A DNA stretch of 64,000 nt, taken from NCBI RefSeq assembly GCF_001279725.1, contig NZ_LGDE01000181.1, forward strand, positions 1 through 64,000, in the 5' to 3' direction. Below, piece after piece: positions 24,222-33,432 of this stretch. The stretch's first letter is position 1. Every line of letters starts with the position of its first letter. The translations under genes and the position numbers were made by a program. Source of the DNA: Streptomyces sp. WM4235. GTDB lineage: Bacteria; Actinomycetota; Actinomycetes; Streptomycetales; Streptomycetaceae. The notes under the pieces are model-generated. The model ran no database searches. It saw only the letters and a program-made list of their open reading frames with translations, and was not told the DNA's origin.

Positions 24222-24625
24222 GGCGTGCCCTCCAGGCCGGTGATGCCCACTCAGCAGATCTGACGGGGCGTCAGGGTAGGGCGTGGGGCCGGGGATGGGA
24301 AGGGTGGGATGGCGCCCCGGTCGCGGGGCCGCGAGCCGCCCGGGAGCGGCCGGCGCCGGCGCCCCGTGCTGCCGACCGTCATCCGAACCGGGCCAAAGGG
24401 CGAAGAGAGCGCCCACATGGGGTCATTGGGGTGTTTCGGGCAGGATCGAACGGCCCGCGCCGACCCCGCCGGCCGTCCCGACCGAACGAATGACGAAACC
24501 GAGACGAATGGTGTGTCATATCTGCCCGGCGCCCGGCGAGTCGCGTCCGAATACCTGATAGACAGAAGATTCACGGCTCGACCAGCCGCACGTTCTGACG
24601 GCCGCCTCGGGGGGATCGCCGCACT
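24222..24625. other. Divergent intergenic region, 404 bp
   Basis: It holds operator copy 4 near its left end and the promoters of the SDR (-) and lytic transglycosylase (+) genes. A TGATAGACAG stretch near 24555 could contain a -10 for the latter. No convincing ORF, RNA gene or riboswitch fold was recognised. Confidence 0.5.
24260..24274. promoter_or_regulatory. 15-bp palindromic operator, copy 4 (CTGACG-GGG-CGTCAG)
   Basis: A perfect 6-3-6 inverted repeat upstream of the SDR gene on the minus strand. A possible -10 TACCCT on that strand abuts and overlaps the palindrome edge, so binding would block transcription. It has the same arms and spacing as the copies at 1711 and 3610. Confidence 0.7.
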
Positions 24626-26425
24626 GTGAAGCCGCTTCACCGTCATGTAGTCAACACCTCACGCAAGGTCCTGTGCACGGCCGCGCTCGCGGCCAGCCTG
24701 ACCACCGCCGCGGTCGTGACCAACCCGTCGACCGCCGGCGCGGGGGAATCCGAACCGACACCGGACAGTCCCCAAGCCGCCGACCGCGGCGACGCCCGGT
24801 TGGACCTGCCCGAAGACCTCGCGAACCCGCAGCCGCCCGCGACCGCGGGCGCCCCCGAGGGCGCGAGCGGCATACCGGGAACGGCCCTCGACGCCTACAA
24901 GCGCGCCGAAGTGGCCGTCGCCGCGGCGCTCCCCAACTGCAAGCTGCCCTGGCAGCTGGTGGCGGGCATAGGCCGGGTCGAGTCCGTGCACGCCTCCGGA
25001 TACGGGCTCAAGTCCGACGGGTCCACCGACCGTCCGATCCGCGGGCCCCGCCTGGACGGCAACGGCTACGCCCAGATCAAGGACACCGACAAGGGCCAGT
25101 GGGACGCGGACACCGAGTACGACCGCGCGATCGGCCCGATGCAGTTCATCCCCTCGACCTGGAAGGTCTACGGCGCCGACGGCAACGGCGACGGCCAACG
25201 CGACCCCAACAACATCTACGACGCGGCGCTGGGCACCGGCCTCTACCTGTGCGCGGGCGACAAGGACCTCTCGGACCCGGCCAAGCTCGACGCCGCGCTC
25301 CTGAGCTACAACAGCTCCCGCGAGTACGTGAACGCCGTCCTCGGGTACATGCGCCAGTACCAGGAAGGCGGCGTCGCCGGGGTCCCGAACCCGCCCGTCG
25401 GCACCTACCCGACACCGCCCCCCACGGGCACCCTGCCCGTCCCGCGGCCGCCGGTCATCAGGCCCCCGGCCACCAGGCCGCCGACGGGCGGCACCCCGCA
25501 GAAGCCGCCGACGAAGCCGACGACCCCGCCCACCAAGCCGACGACCCCGCCGAACAAGCCGCCCACCAAGCCGGAGCCGCCGGTCGTGCGCCTCGCGAAG
25601 CTGTCGCTGATCGGCGAGGCGGAGCTGAAGGCCGAGGTCGGGAGCGCCTTCACCCCGACCCCGAAGGTCAAGGCGCTGCTCGCCGACGGCAAGCCGGCCG
25701 TCGGACAGCAGGTCGTGTTCGCCGTGGAACAGGACGACACCACGGGCGGCACCGTCTTCCGGGCCGCCAAGAAGAACTCCGTGGTCGTCACCACCGACGC
25801 CCAGGGCATCGCGACCGTCCCCGAGCTGACGGCCGGTCCGAAGCCGGGCACGTTCTCCTTCCGGGCCACGGCGTACGACCTGACGAGCCAGTTCACGGTC
25901 ATGCTGAAGGGCACCGTCCTCGCGAAGCCCGCGGCGGACCTGCTGGTGCGCGTGGACAGCGGCGCCGACAAGCCGCTCCAGGTCGTCACCGGCACCAGTT
26001 TCAAGGGCGTGGAGCTGCTGGCCACCGCCAAGGGCAAGCCGATCGCCGGCACCAAGACCGTCGCGGGCCTGGTCGTGAAGGACAAGGCCACGGACGCGTG
26101 GGTCCCGGTGGACCCGGCGACCGCCAAGGGCCCGTACTTCAAGGGCAAGGACGGCGAGAAGCTGACCACCCTGGAGCTGGCCGCGACGGGCGCCGACGGC
26201 AGGATCGCCCTGCCGGAACTGTTCACCGACGGCGTGGCCCCGGGCACCTACCAGCTGCGCGTGCTCACCCCGGAGAAGGTCGAACTGGTCCTGACGCTCA
26301 AGGTCGACGCCGCTCCGACGGTGCCGCCCACGACGCCGACGACACCCACGACGCCGACGACACCCACGACGCCGACGACACCCGCGAACCCGACGCCCAC
26401 GACCCCGACGACGGCCAAGCCGTAA
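24626..26425 (+). CDS. Secreted lytic transglycosylase with Pro/Thr-rich linkers and Ig-like domains
   Basis: The 599-aa product starts at a GTG (24626), with a long signal peptide (cleavage near residue 38). A lytic murein transglycosylase domain spans about residues 82-250: LPWQLVAGIGRVES with catalytic Glu119, then IGPMQFIPSTWKVYGADGNG and NIYDAALGTGLYLC. A Pro/Thr/Lys linker (about 255-320) follows, then roughly 220 residues of beta-rich repeats with Ig-like character and a PTTPTT-repeat tail. It cleaves peptidoglycan glycan strands in the wall; the repeats may bind wall polymers. It is monocistronic, with two hairpins after it. Confidence 0.9.
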   Translation: MKPLHRHVVNTSRKVLCTAALAASLTTAAVVTNPSTAGAGESEPTPDSPQAADRGDARLDLPEDLANPQPPATAGAPEGASGIPGTALDAYKRAEVAVAAALPNCKLPWQLVAGIGRVESVHASGYGLKSDGSTDRPIRGPRLDGNGYAQIKDTDKGQWDADTEYDRAIGPMQFIPSTWKVYGADGNGDGQRDPNNIYDAALGTGLYLCAGDKDLSDPAKLDAALLSYNSSREYVNAVLGYMRQYQEGGVAGVPNPPVGTYPTPPPTGTLPVPRPPVIRPPATRPPTGGTPQKPPTKPTTPPTKPTTPPNKPPTKPEPPVVRLAKLSLIGEAELKAEVGSAFTPTPKVKALLADGKPAVGQQVVFAVEQDDTTGGTVFRAAKKNSVVVTTDAQGIATVPELTAGPKPGTFSFRATAYDLTSQFTVMLKGTVLAKPAADLLVRVDSGADKPLQVVTGTSFKGVELLATAKGKPIAGTKTVAGLVVKDKATDAWVPVDPATAKGPYFKGKDGEKLTTLELAATGADGRIALPELFTDGVAPGTYQLRVLTPEKVELVLTLKVDAAPTVPPTTPTTPTTPTTPTTPTTPANPTPTTPTTAKP

Positions 26426-26463
26426 CGGCGGTCCGCCGGCCCGTCCGCTCCCGAACAACGCCC

Positions 26464-26496
26464 TGCCCCGGTCACCGTTCGACGGTCACCGGGGCA
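26464..26496 (+). terminator. Hairpin after the lytic transglycosylase
   Basis: TGCCCCGGTCACCG pairs with its downstream complement over 14 bp with one mismatch and a TTCGA loop, 39 bp beyond the stop codon. Confidence 0.7.
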
Positions 26497-26535
26497 GCGG
26501 CATTCCCCCACACCGGAGAGCGGAGGGGGAAAGGC

Positions 26536-26579
26536 AGGAGCCCCGCCACCTCCGCTCGCACGGAGGAGGCAGGGCTCCT
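26536..26579 (-). terminator. Hairpin after the cold-shock gene
   Basis: A 19-bp stem with two mismatches (AGGAGCCCC... / ...AGGGCTCCT) and a 6-nt loop, 43 bp beyond the cold-shock stop codon on the minus strand. It could also stop readthrough from the transglycosylase. Confidence 0.75.
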
Positions 26580-26621
26580 TGGGTACTGCTTAATCCAACC
26601 GCGATCCGGTCGGCCAGGCGA

Positions 26622-26825
26622 CTAGGCCGGGATGACGTTCTCCGCCTGCGGGCCCTTCGGACCCTGCGTGACGTCGAAGGTGACCTGCTGGTTCTCCTCG
26701 AGGGAGCGGAAGCCAGAGGCGTTGATCGCGGAGTAGTGGACGAAGACATCCGGGCCGCCGCCGTCCTGGGCGATGAAGCCGAAGCCCTTTTCAGCGTTGA
26801 ACCACTTCACGGTTCCGGTAGCCAT
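26622..26825 (-). CDS. Cold-shock protein (CspA family)
   Basis: A complete 67-aa cold-shock domain. The RNA-binding motifs [15 protein letters not shown] (RNP1, residues 7-21) and VFVHYSAI (RNP2, about 27-34) are intact, and it ends [10 protein letters not shown] as usual. It acts as an RNA chaperone or antiterminator. The ATG at 26825 has a strong AGGAGGG ribosome site. The upstream region contains a hairpin at 26893-26918 that would lie in a long mRNA leader, reminiscent of post-transcriptional control of csp genes. Confidence 0.97.
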   Translation of the reverse strand: MATGTVKWFNAEKGFGFIAQDGGGPDVFVHYSAINASGFRSLEENQQVTFDVTQGPKGPQAENVIPA

Positions 26826-26892
26826 GAGCCCTCCTATGGGCCAAAGGGTCGCCCTGCTCCAGAACCTGCTAAGAAGTCTGAAAACTACAAAA

Positions 26893-26918
26893 GCCTGCGG
26901 GTCACATTCTCCGCAGGC
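26893..26918 (-). promoter_or_regulatory. Hairpin in the probable 5' leader of the cold-shock gene
   Basis: A perfect 8-bp stem GCCTGCGG / CCGCAGGC with a 10-nt loop, 68-93 bases upstream of the csp start on the minus strand. It could be a leader structure or a factor-binding site; the transcription start is not known. Confidence 0.45.
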
Positions 26919-27053
26919 CTCGTACTGCAAGGGAAACCAAACTGCAACTTGCGTCGAGCCTAGCATGCACCCTGCGGCCGAGACCAGAGGGAAAGATCAC
27001 GTCACCCGGACGTTTGAGACCCGCCCGATCGCTGACGCGGAGCCGGGGGCTAG

Positions 27054-27926
<873 letters not shown>

Positions 27927-28230
27927 CGCGCCTTATGCCCCGGCGCGAGTTCCGCATCCCGGAAAGGGGAATGTTCCGTTTACCGGGAATTCGTTCCCCT
28001 TTCGCATTTCCGTCCGGCGGTGGAACGGCCCGAGGAACGCCCCACGGAACGGCCGACGGAACAAAGGGGCCGAGACCGGGTGCGCCGACGCATTCGGCCG
28101 GATCGAACCACCCCTCTTCGCCGTGGTGCGGTAGTACTCCGGACACGATGGAAGCTCCCCGGCCGGCGGCCGACACCCCTAAGGTGCTGGTTGACCGTCA
28201 GCGAGCCACGAACCTCGGGGAGGGGACGCG
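27927..28230. other. Intergenic region between mqnA and the kinase gene
   Basis: 304 bp without a gene. It contains the hairpin at 27962-28003 and the promoter region and GGAGGGG ribosome site of the kinase gene. Confidence 0.5.
27962..28003 (+). terminator. Hairpin downstream of mqnA
   Basis: GAAAGGGGAA (27962-27971) pairs perfectly with TTCCCCTTTC (27994-28003). The 22-nt loop can form further TTCC/GGAA pairs. It starts 36 bp after the mqnA stop. Confidence 0.65.
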
Positions 28231-29949
28231 ATGCAGCCGCTCGAAGCGGGCGAACCGCGGACCATCGGCGCCTACCGGCTGCTCGGACGGCTCGGTGCGG
28301 GGGGCATGGGTCGGGTCTACCTGGGGCGCAGCGCGGGCGGCCGGACCGTCGCCGTGAAGATCGTCCACCCCCACTTCGCCTCCGACGAGGAGTTCCGCGC
28401 CCGCTTCCGCCGCGAGGTCGCCGCCGCGCGTCGGGTGGGGGGCGAGTGGACCGCGCCGGTCCTGGACGCGGACCCGGAGGCCCCGGTGCCGTGGGTGGCC
28501 ACCGGCTACGTCGCGGGCCCGTCGCTGGACCGGGCCGTGGCGGGGTACGGCCCGCTGCCCGAGCACTCGGTACGGGCCGTCGGGGAGGGGCTGGCCCGCG
28601 CGTTGGTGGCGGTGCACGGGCTGGGGCTCGTCCACCGGGACGTGAAGCCGTCGAACGTGATGCTCACCCTCGCGGGCGGTCCGACGGGCGGACCACGCCT
28701 GATCGACTTCGGGATCGCCCGGGCCTCGGACGGCGCCGCCGCGCTGACCGTCACCGGCGTCTCCGTCGGTTCGCCCGGCTACATGTCGCCGGAACAGATC
28801 CTCGGCAACCCCGTGACCGGGGCGGCGGACGTGTTCTCGCTGGGTGCGGTCCTGGTCTTCGCCGCGACCGGCCGGGCCCCCTTCAGCGGGGACAACTCCG
28901 CGACCCTCCTCTACAAGGTGGTCCACGAAACGCCGGACCTCGGCGGGATCGGGCCCGGACCGCTGCGGGACCTGATCGCGGCCTGCCTGGCGAAGTCGCC
29001 GGCCGCCCGACCCTCGCCGGCGGTGATCGCGGCCGCGTTGGACGGGGCCCTGGGCGTGTCGGGCTGGTTGCCGACCCCGCTGGTCGAGGAGGCGAACCGG
29101 GCCGCGGTGGCCCTGCTGGACCTGGACGAGGCGGCGCCGGAGTACCCCTCGGGCCCGGTGCCGTTCACCTCCGCCTCCTCCTACGGGGAGCAGCGGGTAG
29201 CCGCCGGGGGCGTGGCACCGGACGGCTTCCCCGGCGGCACCACCCCGTACGGGCTGCTGTACGGCGCGGAACCCGACGCGGGCGGGGCGGGGTACGGCGC
29301 CGACGGCGGCGTACCCGGGCCGCGCACCGCGCCGGACGCCGACGGGCGGCGGGTCTCCGTGCGCGCGGCCGGCCGGCGGTTCAGCTGCACCGTGGTCCTC
29401 GCCGCGGCGGCCGTGCTGGCGGTGCTGTCGGGCGGGCTGTACGGACTGGACCTGCTGCCCTGGCAGTCGGGCGCGAAGAGGGGCCTGGTGGCCGGCCCGC
29501 CGCCCTCCTCCCCGCGTACTGCGGATTCGGCCCCCGCCACGGGGCCCACCGCGAGCACGGGCGGTCCGTCCCCGTCCCCGGTAGCCCGGGACACCGTGCC
29601 GCAGGCGCTGGCCGGCACCTGGAAGGGCACGGTCACCACGGCCCGCCTGGGCGTGTCGAGCGAGTTCGAGATCACCATCAGCGGCGGCCGGATCGGGCAG
29701 GTCGTCGCCCGCGACAAGTCGGTGCTGCCCGTCCTCGGCACCGACTGCAGCGGGAACTGGAAGCTCGCCGCCGCCACCGACCGTTCGCTGGTCCTCGACA
29801 CGACGGACGGCCCCAACCCGGCGCCCGGCGTGTGTTCCGACGGCTCCGCCGACGAACGCTTCACCCTCAACGCGAACGGGACCCTGCACTACCGGTCCGG
29901 CGACGCGGCGGCGGGCAACCCCGAAGGGGATCTGACCCGTCGGGGTTGA
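28231..29949 (+). CDS. Membrane Ser/Thr protein kinase (PknB-type) with extracellular domain
   Basis: The 572-aa protein has an N-terminal Hanks kinase domain (about residues 14-275): glycine loop LGAGGMGRVYLG, Lys43, HRDVKPSN with Asp137, DFG at 159-161, and SPGYMSPEQ. A Pro/Gly-rich juxtamembrane region, one membrane helix (about 386-408) and a Ser/Thr-rich linker follow. The roughly 110-residue outer domain (LAGTWKGTVTTARLGVSSEFEITI onward) looks like a small beta-barrel and has two cysteines. That domain is not a PASTA repeat, so the ligand is probably different from muropeptides. It sits between mqnA and mqnC. A link to quinone status is only suggested by position. Confidence 0.92.
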   Translation: MQPLEAGEPRTIGAYRLLGRLGAGGMGRVYLGRSAGGRTVAVKIVHPHFASDEEFRARFRREVAAARRVGGEWTAPVLDADPEAPVPWVATGYVAGPSLDRAVAGYGPLPEHSVRAVGEGLARALVAVHGLGLVHRDVKPSNVMLTLAGGPTGGPRLIDFGIARASDGAAALTVTGVSVGSPGYMSPEQILGNPVTGAADVFSLGAVLVFAATGRAPFSGDNSATLLYKVVHETPDLGGIGPGPLRDLIAACLAKSPAARPSPAVIAAALDGALGVSGWLPTPLVEEANRAAVALLDLDEAAPEYPSGPVPFTSASSYGEQRVAAGGVAPDGFPGGTTPYGLLYGAEPDAGGAGYGADGGVPGPRTAPDADGRRVSVRAAGRRFSCTVVLAAAAVLAVLSGGLYGLDLLPWQSGAKRGLVAGPPPSSPRTADSAPATGPTASTGGPSPSPVARDTVPQALAGTWKGTVTTARLGVSSEFEITISGGRIGQVVARDKSVLPVLGTDCSGNWKLAAATDRSLVLDTTDGPNPAPGVCSDGSADERFTLNANGTLHYRSGDAAAGNPEGDLTRRG

Positions 29950-30037
29950 CCCGCGCACCCCTGAACGGACCCGAGGACCGCCGGCGTACGCTGGATCGGT
30001 CCGGACCCTTGACACACCGCCGAAAGGTGACGCACCG

Positions 30038-31237
30038 GTGACCGACCAGGCCGCTCTCCAGTCTGTCCTCGACCGAGCCGCCGCAGGGGGCCGGATCACC
30101 CAGGACGAAGCGCTCGACCTCTACCGGCACGCCCCGCTGCACGCGCTCGGCCAGGCCGCCGACGCCGCGCGCCGGCTGCGCTACGCGGGTACGGAGCACA
30201 TCGCGACGTACATCATCGAGCGCAACATCAACTACACCAACGTGTGCGTCACGGCGTGCAAGTTCTGCGCCTTCTACGCGGCGCCGAAGGACACCAAGAA
30301 GGGCTGGTCCCGCGGCCTCGACGACATCCTGCGCCGCTGCGCGGAGACCGTTGAGCTCGGTGGCACGCAGATCATGTTCCAGGGCGGGCACCACCCGGAC
30401 TACGGCGTCGAGTACTACGAGGAACACTTCTCCGCCATCAAGAAGGCGTACCCGCAGCTGGTCATCCACTCCCTCGGCGCGTCCGAGGTCGAGCACATGG
30501 CCCGCATCTCGGGCGTCTCGGCGGAGGAGGCCATCCAGCGCATCCACGCGGCCGGCCTCGACTCCTTCGCGGGCGCCGGCGCCGAACTGTTGCCGGCCCG
30601 GCCGCGCAAGGCCATCGCCCCGCTCAAGGAGTCCGGCGAGCGCTGGCTGGAGATCATGGAGATCGCCCACAAGCTGGGTGTCGAGTCCACCTCCACCATG
30701 CTGATGGGCACGGGCGAGACCAACGCCGAGCGCATCGAGCACATCGCGATGATCCGCGACACGCAGGACCGCACCGGCGGCTTCCGCGCCTTCATCCCGT
30801 ACACGTACCAGCCCGAGAACAACCACCTCAAGGGCCGGACCCAGGCGACCATCTTCGAGTACCTGCGCATGATCGCCATCGCGCGGCTCTTCCTCGACAA
30901 CATCGCCCACATCCAGGGCTCCTGGCTGACGGTCGGCAAGGAAGCGGGCCAACTGTCCCTGCACTACGGCGCGGACGACCTCGGCTCGATCATGCTGGAG
31001 GAGAACGTGGTCTCCTCGGCCGGTGCCAAGCACCGCTCGAACCGCATGGAGATCATCGAGCTGATCCGCAAGGCGGGCCGCACGCCGGCGCAGCGCGCGA
31101 CGACGTACGAGCACCTCGTCGTGCACGACGACCCGGCGAACGACCCGGTCGACGACCGCGTCGTCTCCCACATCTCCTCCACCGCCATCGAGGGCGGCAC
31201 CGCGCACCCCGAGCTGAAGCTCATCTCCTCGAACTGA
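30038..31237 (+). CDS. mqnC: Cyclic dehypoxanthinyl futalosine synthase MqnC
   Basis: A 399-aa radical-SAM enzyme with the CxxxCxxC cluster motif at Cys70, 74 and 77 (NVCVTACKFCAFY) and family-specific stretches GGTQIMFQGGHHPDYG, LGASEVEHMA and IPYTYQPENNHL. It cyclises dehypoxanthine futalosine, the third step to 1,4-dihydroxy-6-naphthoate and menaquinone. Its GTG start has AAAGGTGA upstream. It follows the kinase gene by 88 bp and precedes the amidohydrolase-type gene at 31251 by 13 bp, so those two are probably co-transcribed. Confidence 0.97.
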   Translation: MTDQAALQSVLDRAAAGGRITQDEALDLYRHAPLHALGQAADAARRLRYAGTEHIATYIIERNINYTNVCVTACKFCAFYAAPKDTKKGWSRGLDDILRRCAETVELGGTQIMFQGGHHPDYGVEYYEEHFSAIKKAYPQLVIHSLGASEVEHMARISGVSAEEAIQRIHAAGLDSFAGAGAELLPARPRKAIAPLKESGERWLEIMEIAHKLGVESTSTMLMGTGETNAERIEHIAMIRDTQDRTGGFRAFIPYTYQPENNHLKGRTQATIFEYLRMIAIARLFLDNIAHIQGSWLTVGKEAGQLSLHYGADDLGSIMLEENVVSSAGAKHRSNRMEIIELIRKAGRTPAQRATTYEHLVVHDDPANDPVDDRVVSHISSTAIEGGTAHPELKLISSN

Positions 31238-31250
31238 CGCCGCCGAACCC

Positions 31251-31913
31251 ATGCTGACGCTGCACACCGCCGACCTCCTCGTCGCCGGACCGGGTTCGAC
31301 CCCGCTCCCCGGCGGCGCGGTGCTCGTCGAGGGCGACCGGATCGCCGGGGTGGGCCCGTACGAGGAGCTCGCCGCGGCGCATCCGCACGCCCGGGTCCGG
31401 CGCTGGCCCGGGGTGTTGACCCCGGGGCTGCTGGTGCGCGGCGCGGACGAGTTGCTGGAGCGCACGTACTACCCGGACGATCCGTACGAGGTCCCCGAAC
31501 TCGGTGCCGACCCGATCGGCGGGCAGGCCCTGGCCGCTCTCACGATGACCGAGTCCCGGTGGGGCAACAGCGCCCGGCGCGGGACGCAGAGACTCCTGGC
31601 GCGCGGGGTGGTGGCGGTGACCGGCCGGTTCACGATCCCGTCGGTGCGGACCGCGGTGGTGCGGTCGGGTCTGGCGGTCCTGCCGCCGGCGGCGCGCTCC
31701 CAAGGGTCGCGGGGGGCGGAGCGGGAAGCCTCCCTGGACCCGTTCGCCGGGCGGGACGCGGCCGAACAGGCCTTCCACGGAGCCCTGGAGCCCGACGCCC
31801 CGGCCCGATTCGCGGTGTTCGCGGCGGCCGACCCGGCGGAACTGCTCACCCTGGGCGCGACGAGCTGTGTGGCCACGGTCATCGGGGGACGGCTGCTGCA
31901 CCGCCGTCGCTGA
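31251..31913 (+). CDS. Imidazolonepropionase-like composite-domain protein without catalytic barrel
   Basis: The 220-aa product begins LTLHTADLLVAGPGSTPLPGGAVLVEGDRIAGVGP, the N-terminal beta-sandwich half found in amidohydrolases, and ends AADPAELLTLGATSCVATVIGGRLLHRR, the C-terminal half of the same composite domain. Between them there is no HxH motif and no full TIM barrel, so it cannot be a standard amidohydrolase. It follows mqnC by 13 bp. Since one aminofutalosine deaminase type in Streptomyces is an amidohydrolase, a non-catalytic helper role in that pathway is conceivable (inference). Its 3' end overlaps the convergent HTH gene by 35 bp. Confidence 0.75.
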   Translation: MLTLHTADLLVAGPGSTPLPGGAVLVEGDRIAGVGPYEELAAAHPHARVRRWPGVLTPGLLVRGADELLERTYYPDDPYEVPELGADPIGGQALAALTMTESRWGNSARRGTQRLLARGVVAVTGRFTIPSVRTAVVRSGLAVLPPAARSQGSRGAEREASLDPFAGRDAAEQAFHGALEPDAPARFAVFAAADPAELLTLGATSCVATVIGGRLLHRRR

Positions 31914-32223
31914 CGTCCCCGGACACGGTGTCGTCGGGCACGTCGTCGTCGAGCCGGCCGCCCTCGCGGGCGAGGGCGGCCAGCAGGCAGACCTGGAGGC
32001 GACTCACCCCGCCGAGCTTGTTCCGGATGTTCAGCACGTGGAACTTGACGGTGCTGACGGACAGTTGCAGCGTCGCGGCCAGCTCCGCGTTCGAGGCGCC
32101 GGTGGCCAGCCACAGGAACACCGCCGACTCCTGGTCGGTGAGGTGGACCCGCGGCGGCGCCTGCGGGGCGTGGGAGGGGAACCACGACGGGACGCTGAAG
32201 CTGACGCTGCGCACGGTTTCCAC
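31879..32223 (-). CDS. Small LuxR-type HTH protein
   Basis: The 114-aa product (GTG at 32223, with GGGGGG seven bases upstream) is essentially one GerE/LuxR helix-turn-helix: LTDQESAVFLWLATGASNAELAATLQLSVSTVKFHVLNIRNKLGGVSRLQ, about residues 27-80. It lacks a receiver or other sensory domain, and the N-terminal 25 residues are short and aromatic. It would bind DNA as a small stand-alone regulator; its targets are unknown. It lies downstream of the DUF3152 gene on the same strand and overlaps the end of the convergent gene after mqnC. Confidence 0.75.
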   Translation of the reverse strand: METVRSVSFSVPSWFPSHAPQAPPRVHLTDQESAVFLWLATGASNAELAATLQLSVSTVKFHVLNIRNKLGGVSRLQVCLLAALAREGGRLDDDVPDDTVSGDVSDGGAAAVPR

Positions 32224-32258
32224 CCCTTGCCCCCCGGCCGACGCGCTCGGCCCCCTGT

Positions 32259-33188
32259 CTAAGGGACGTTCGGGCCGGCCAGGTAGGTTCCGGCGGCGTC
32301 GAACGGCCAGGCGTTGGCCTTGCAGCCGAGCAGGCCCTTGATCTGTTGCATCATCGCGGGCGCCTGCTTGCCGGGGCCCGGGCAGGTCTCGTGCTCGCGG
32401 CCGAGTTCGTGGCCCACCTCGTGGTTGACGATCAGTGCCCGGTACTCCTCGACGGGGCCGTCGAACTGGGGCGACCCCTCCTGCCAGCGCTTGAGGTTCA
32501 CCACGACGGTGTGACCGGCGCGACAGTTGGTCTCGCCGATCAGCTCGGGCGTGACGACCTCGCACAGCCGGTCGGTGGTGGTGGGGGTGGCGATCTTCAC
32601 GGTGAAGTCCACCGGTTGGCCGGGGCCGACGAGCCGGAACCCGTACGCGGGATCACGGGTCCAGCCGCGCGGGTCCCCGAGGATCGCCTCGACGGACCTG
32701 GCCGCGGCCTCCGGGTCGACTCCGCTGCCCTGCTCGACCTCGGCCCGCCAGCGCAGCGCGCGCCCCTTGCCCTGCGGCGAGCCGGAGGCGGTGGACGCGG
32801 CGAAGACCCCGGGCCCGGTGGCCGGAACGGACGGGGACGGCTTCGCCGGGGGCGAGCCCTTCGGCGTGCCCTTGGCCTCGGGCTTCGGCGAGGCCGCCGG
32901 GGAGGAGGCCGGCGGCTTGGTCCGCCCGCCGTCCGGGGCCGGCTCGGAGCCGCCGTCGGGCGTGGGTCCGCCCGCTTCGGCCTCCCGGGTGGGGGCGGAC
33001 GCGGCCGATCGGTCGTCCGCGACCGCGGCGGTCCCGTCCTGCGGGCGCAGGGTGTAGGCGGTCACACAGGCGACGGCGATTGCCGCGGAGCCGATGAGGG
33101 TACGGTGCAGTCGTCGCCGCCGTTCGGCGGCTCGGCGCAGGGCGCGCACGTCACCGCGGGAACGTCTGGTCGGATGGCCTTCCGGCAT
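32259..33188 (-). CDS. DUF3152 membrane-anchored metalloprotease-like protein
   Basis: The 309-aa protein has a basic cytoplasmic N-terminus, one membrane segment (about residues 29-47), and a Pro/Ser-rich linker to about residue 125. The outer DUF3152 domain carries a zincin signature [11 protein letters not shown] (His256, Glu257, His260, His266), the metzincin-like HExxHxxGxxH. Four cysteines (209, 222, 269 and one near residue 288) could form disulphides. It is therefore likely a zinc protease acting outside the membrane; the substrate is unknown. It precedes the LuxR-type gene on the minus strand and is divergent from menG. Confidence 0.88.
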   Translation of the reverse strand: MPEGHPTRRSRGDVRALRRAAERRRRLHRTLIGSAAIAVACVTAYTLRPQDGTAAVADDRSAASAPTREAEAGGPTPDGGSEPAPDGGRTKPPASSPAASPKPEAKGTPKGSPPAKPSPSVPATGPGVFAASTASGSPQGKGRALRWRAEVEQGSGVDPEAAARSVEAILGDPRGWTRDPAYGFRLVGPGQPVDFTVKIATPTTTDRLCEVVTPELIGETNCRAGHTVVVNLKRWQEGSPQFDGPVEEYRALIVNHEVGHELGREHETCPGPGKQAPAMMQQIKGLLGCKANAWPFDAAGTYLAGPNVP

Positions 33189-33432
33189 GCAGGAGCTTTC
33201 TGTTCGCGTGGTCCACGTCGTCCACGAGCGGGCATTTCATGCGCTTCGTCGACGAACATGGCTTTTGTCCGACCCGTTTCGAGTCACACGCGCACCAGTC
33301 AAAGCCGATCCGGCCATCACGCGTAACTGTCCTTCGGGTCAGTTGTGCCCCCGGCGGGTGGCGCCGGGTCCGCCTGCGAGAATGGCAGCCAGACCCGCAT
33401 CGCACCGCATCGCACCCGAGGGGCCCACGCCA

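Noticed and set aside
24380..24625. Riboswitch upstream of the lytic transglycosylase
   Set aside because: No recognisable conserved core or convincing nested stems were seen.
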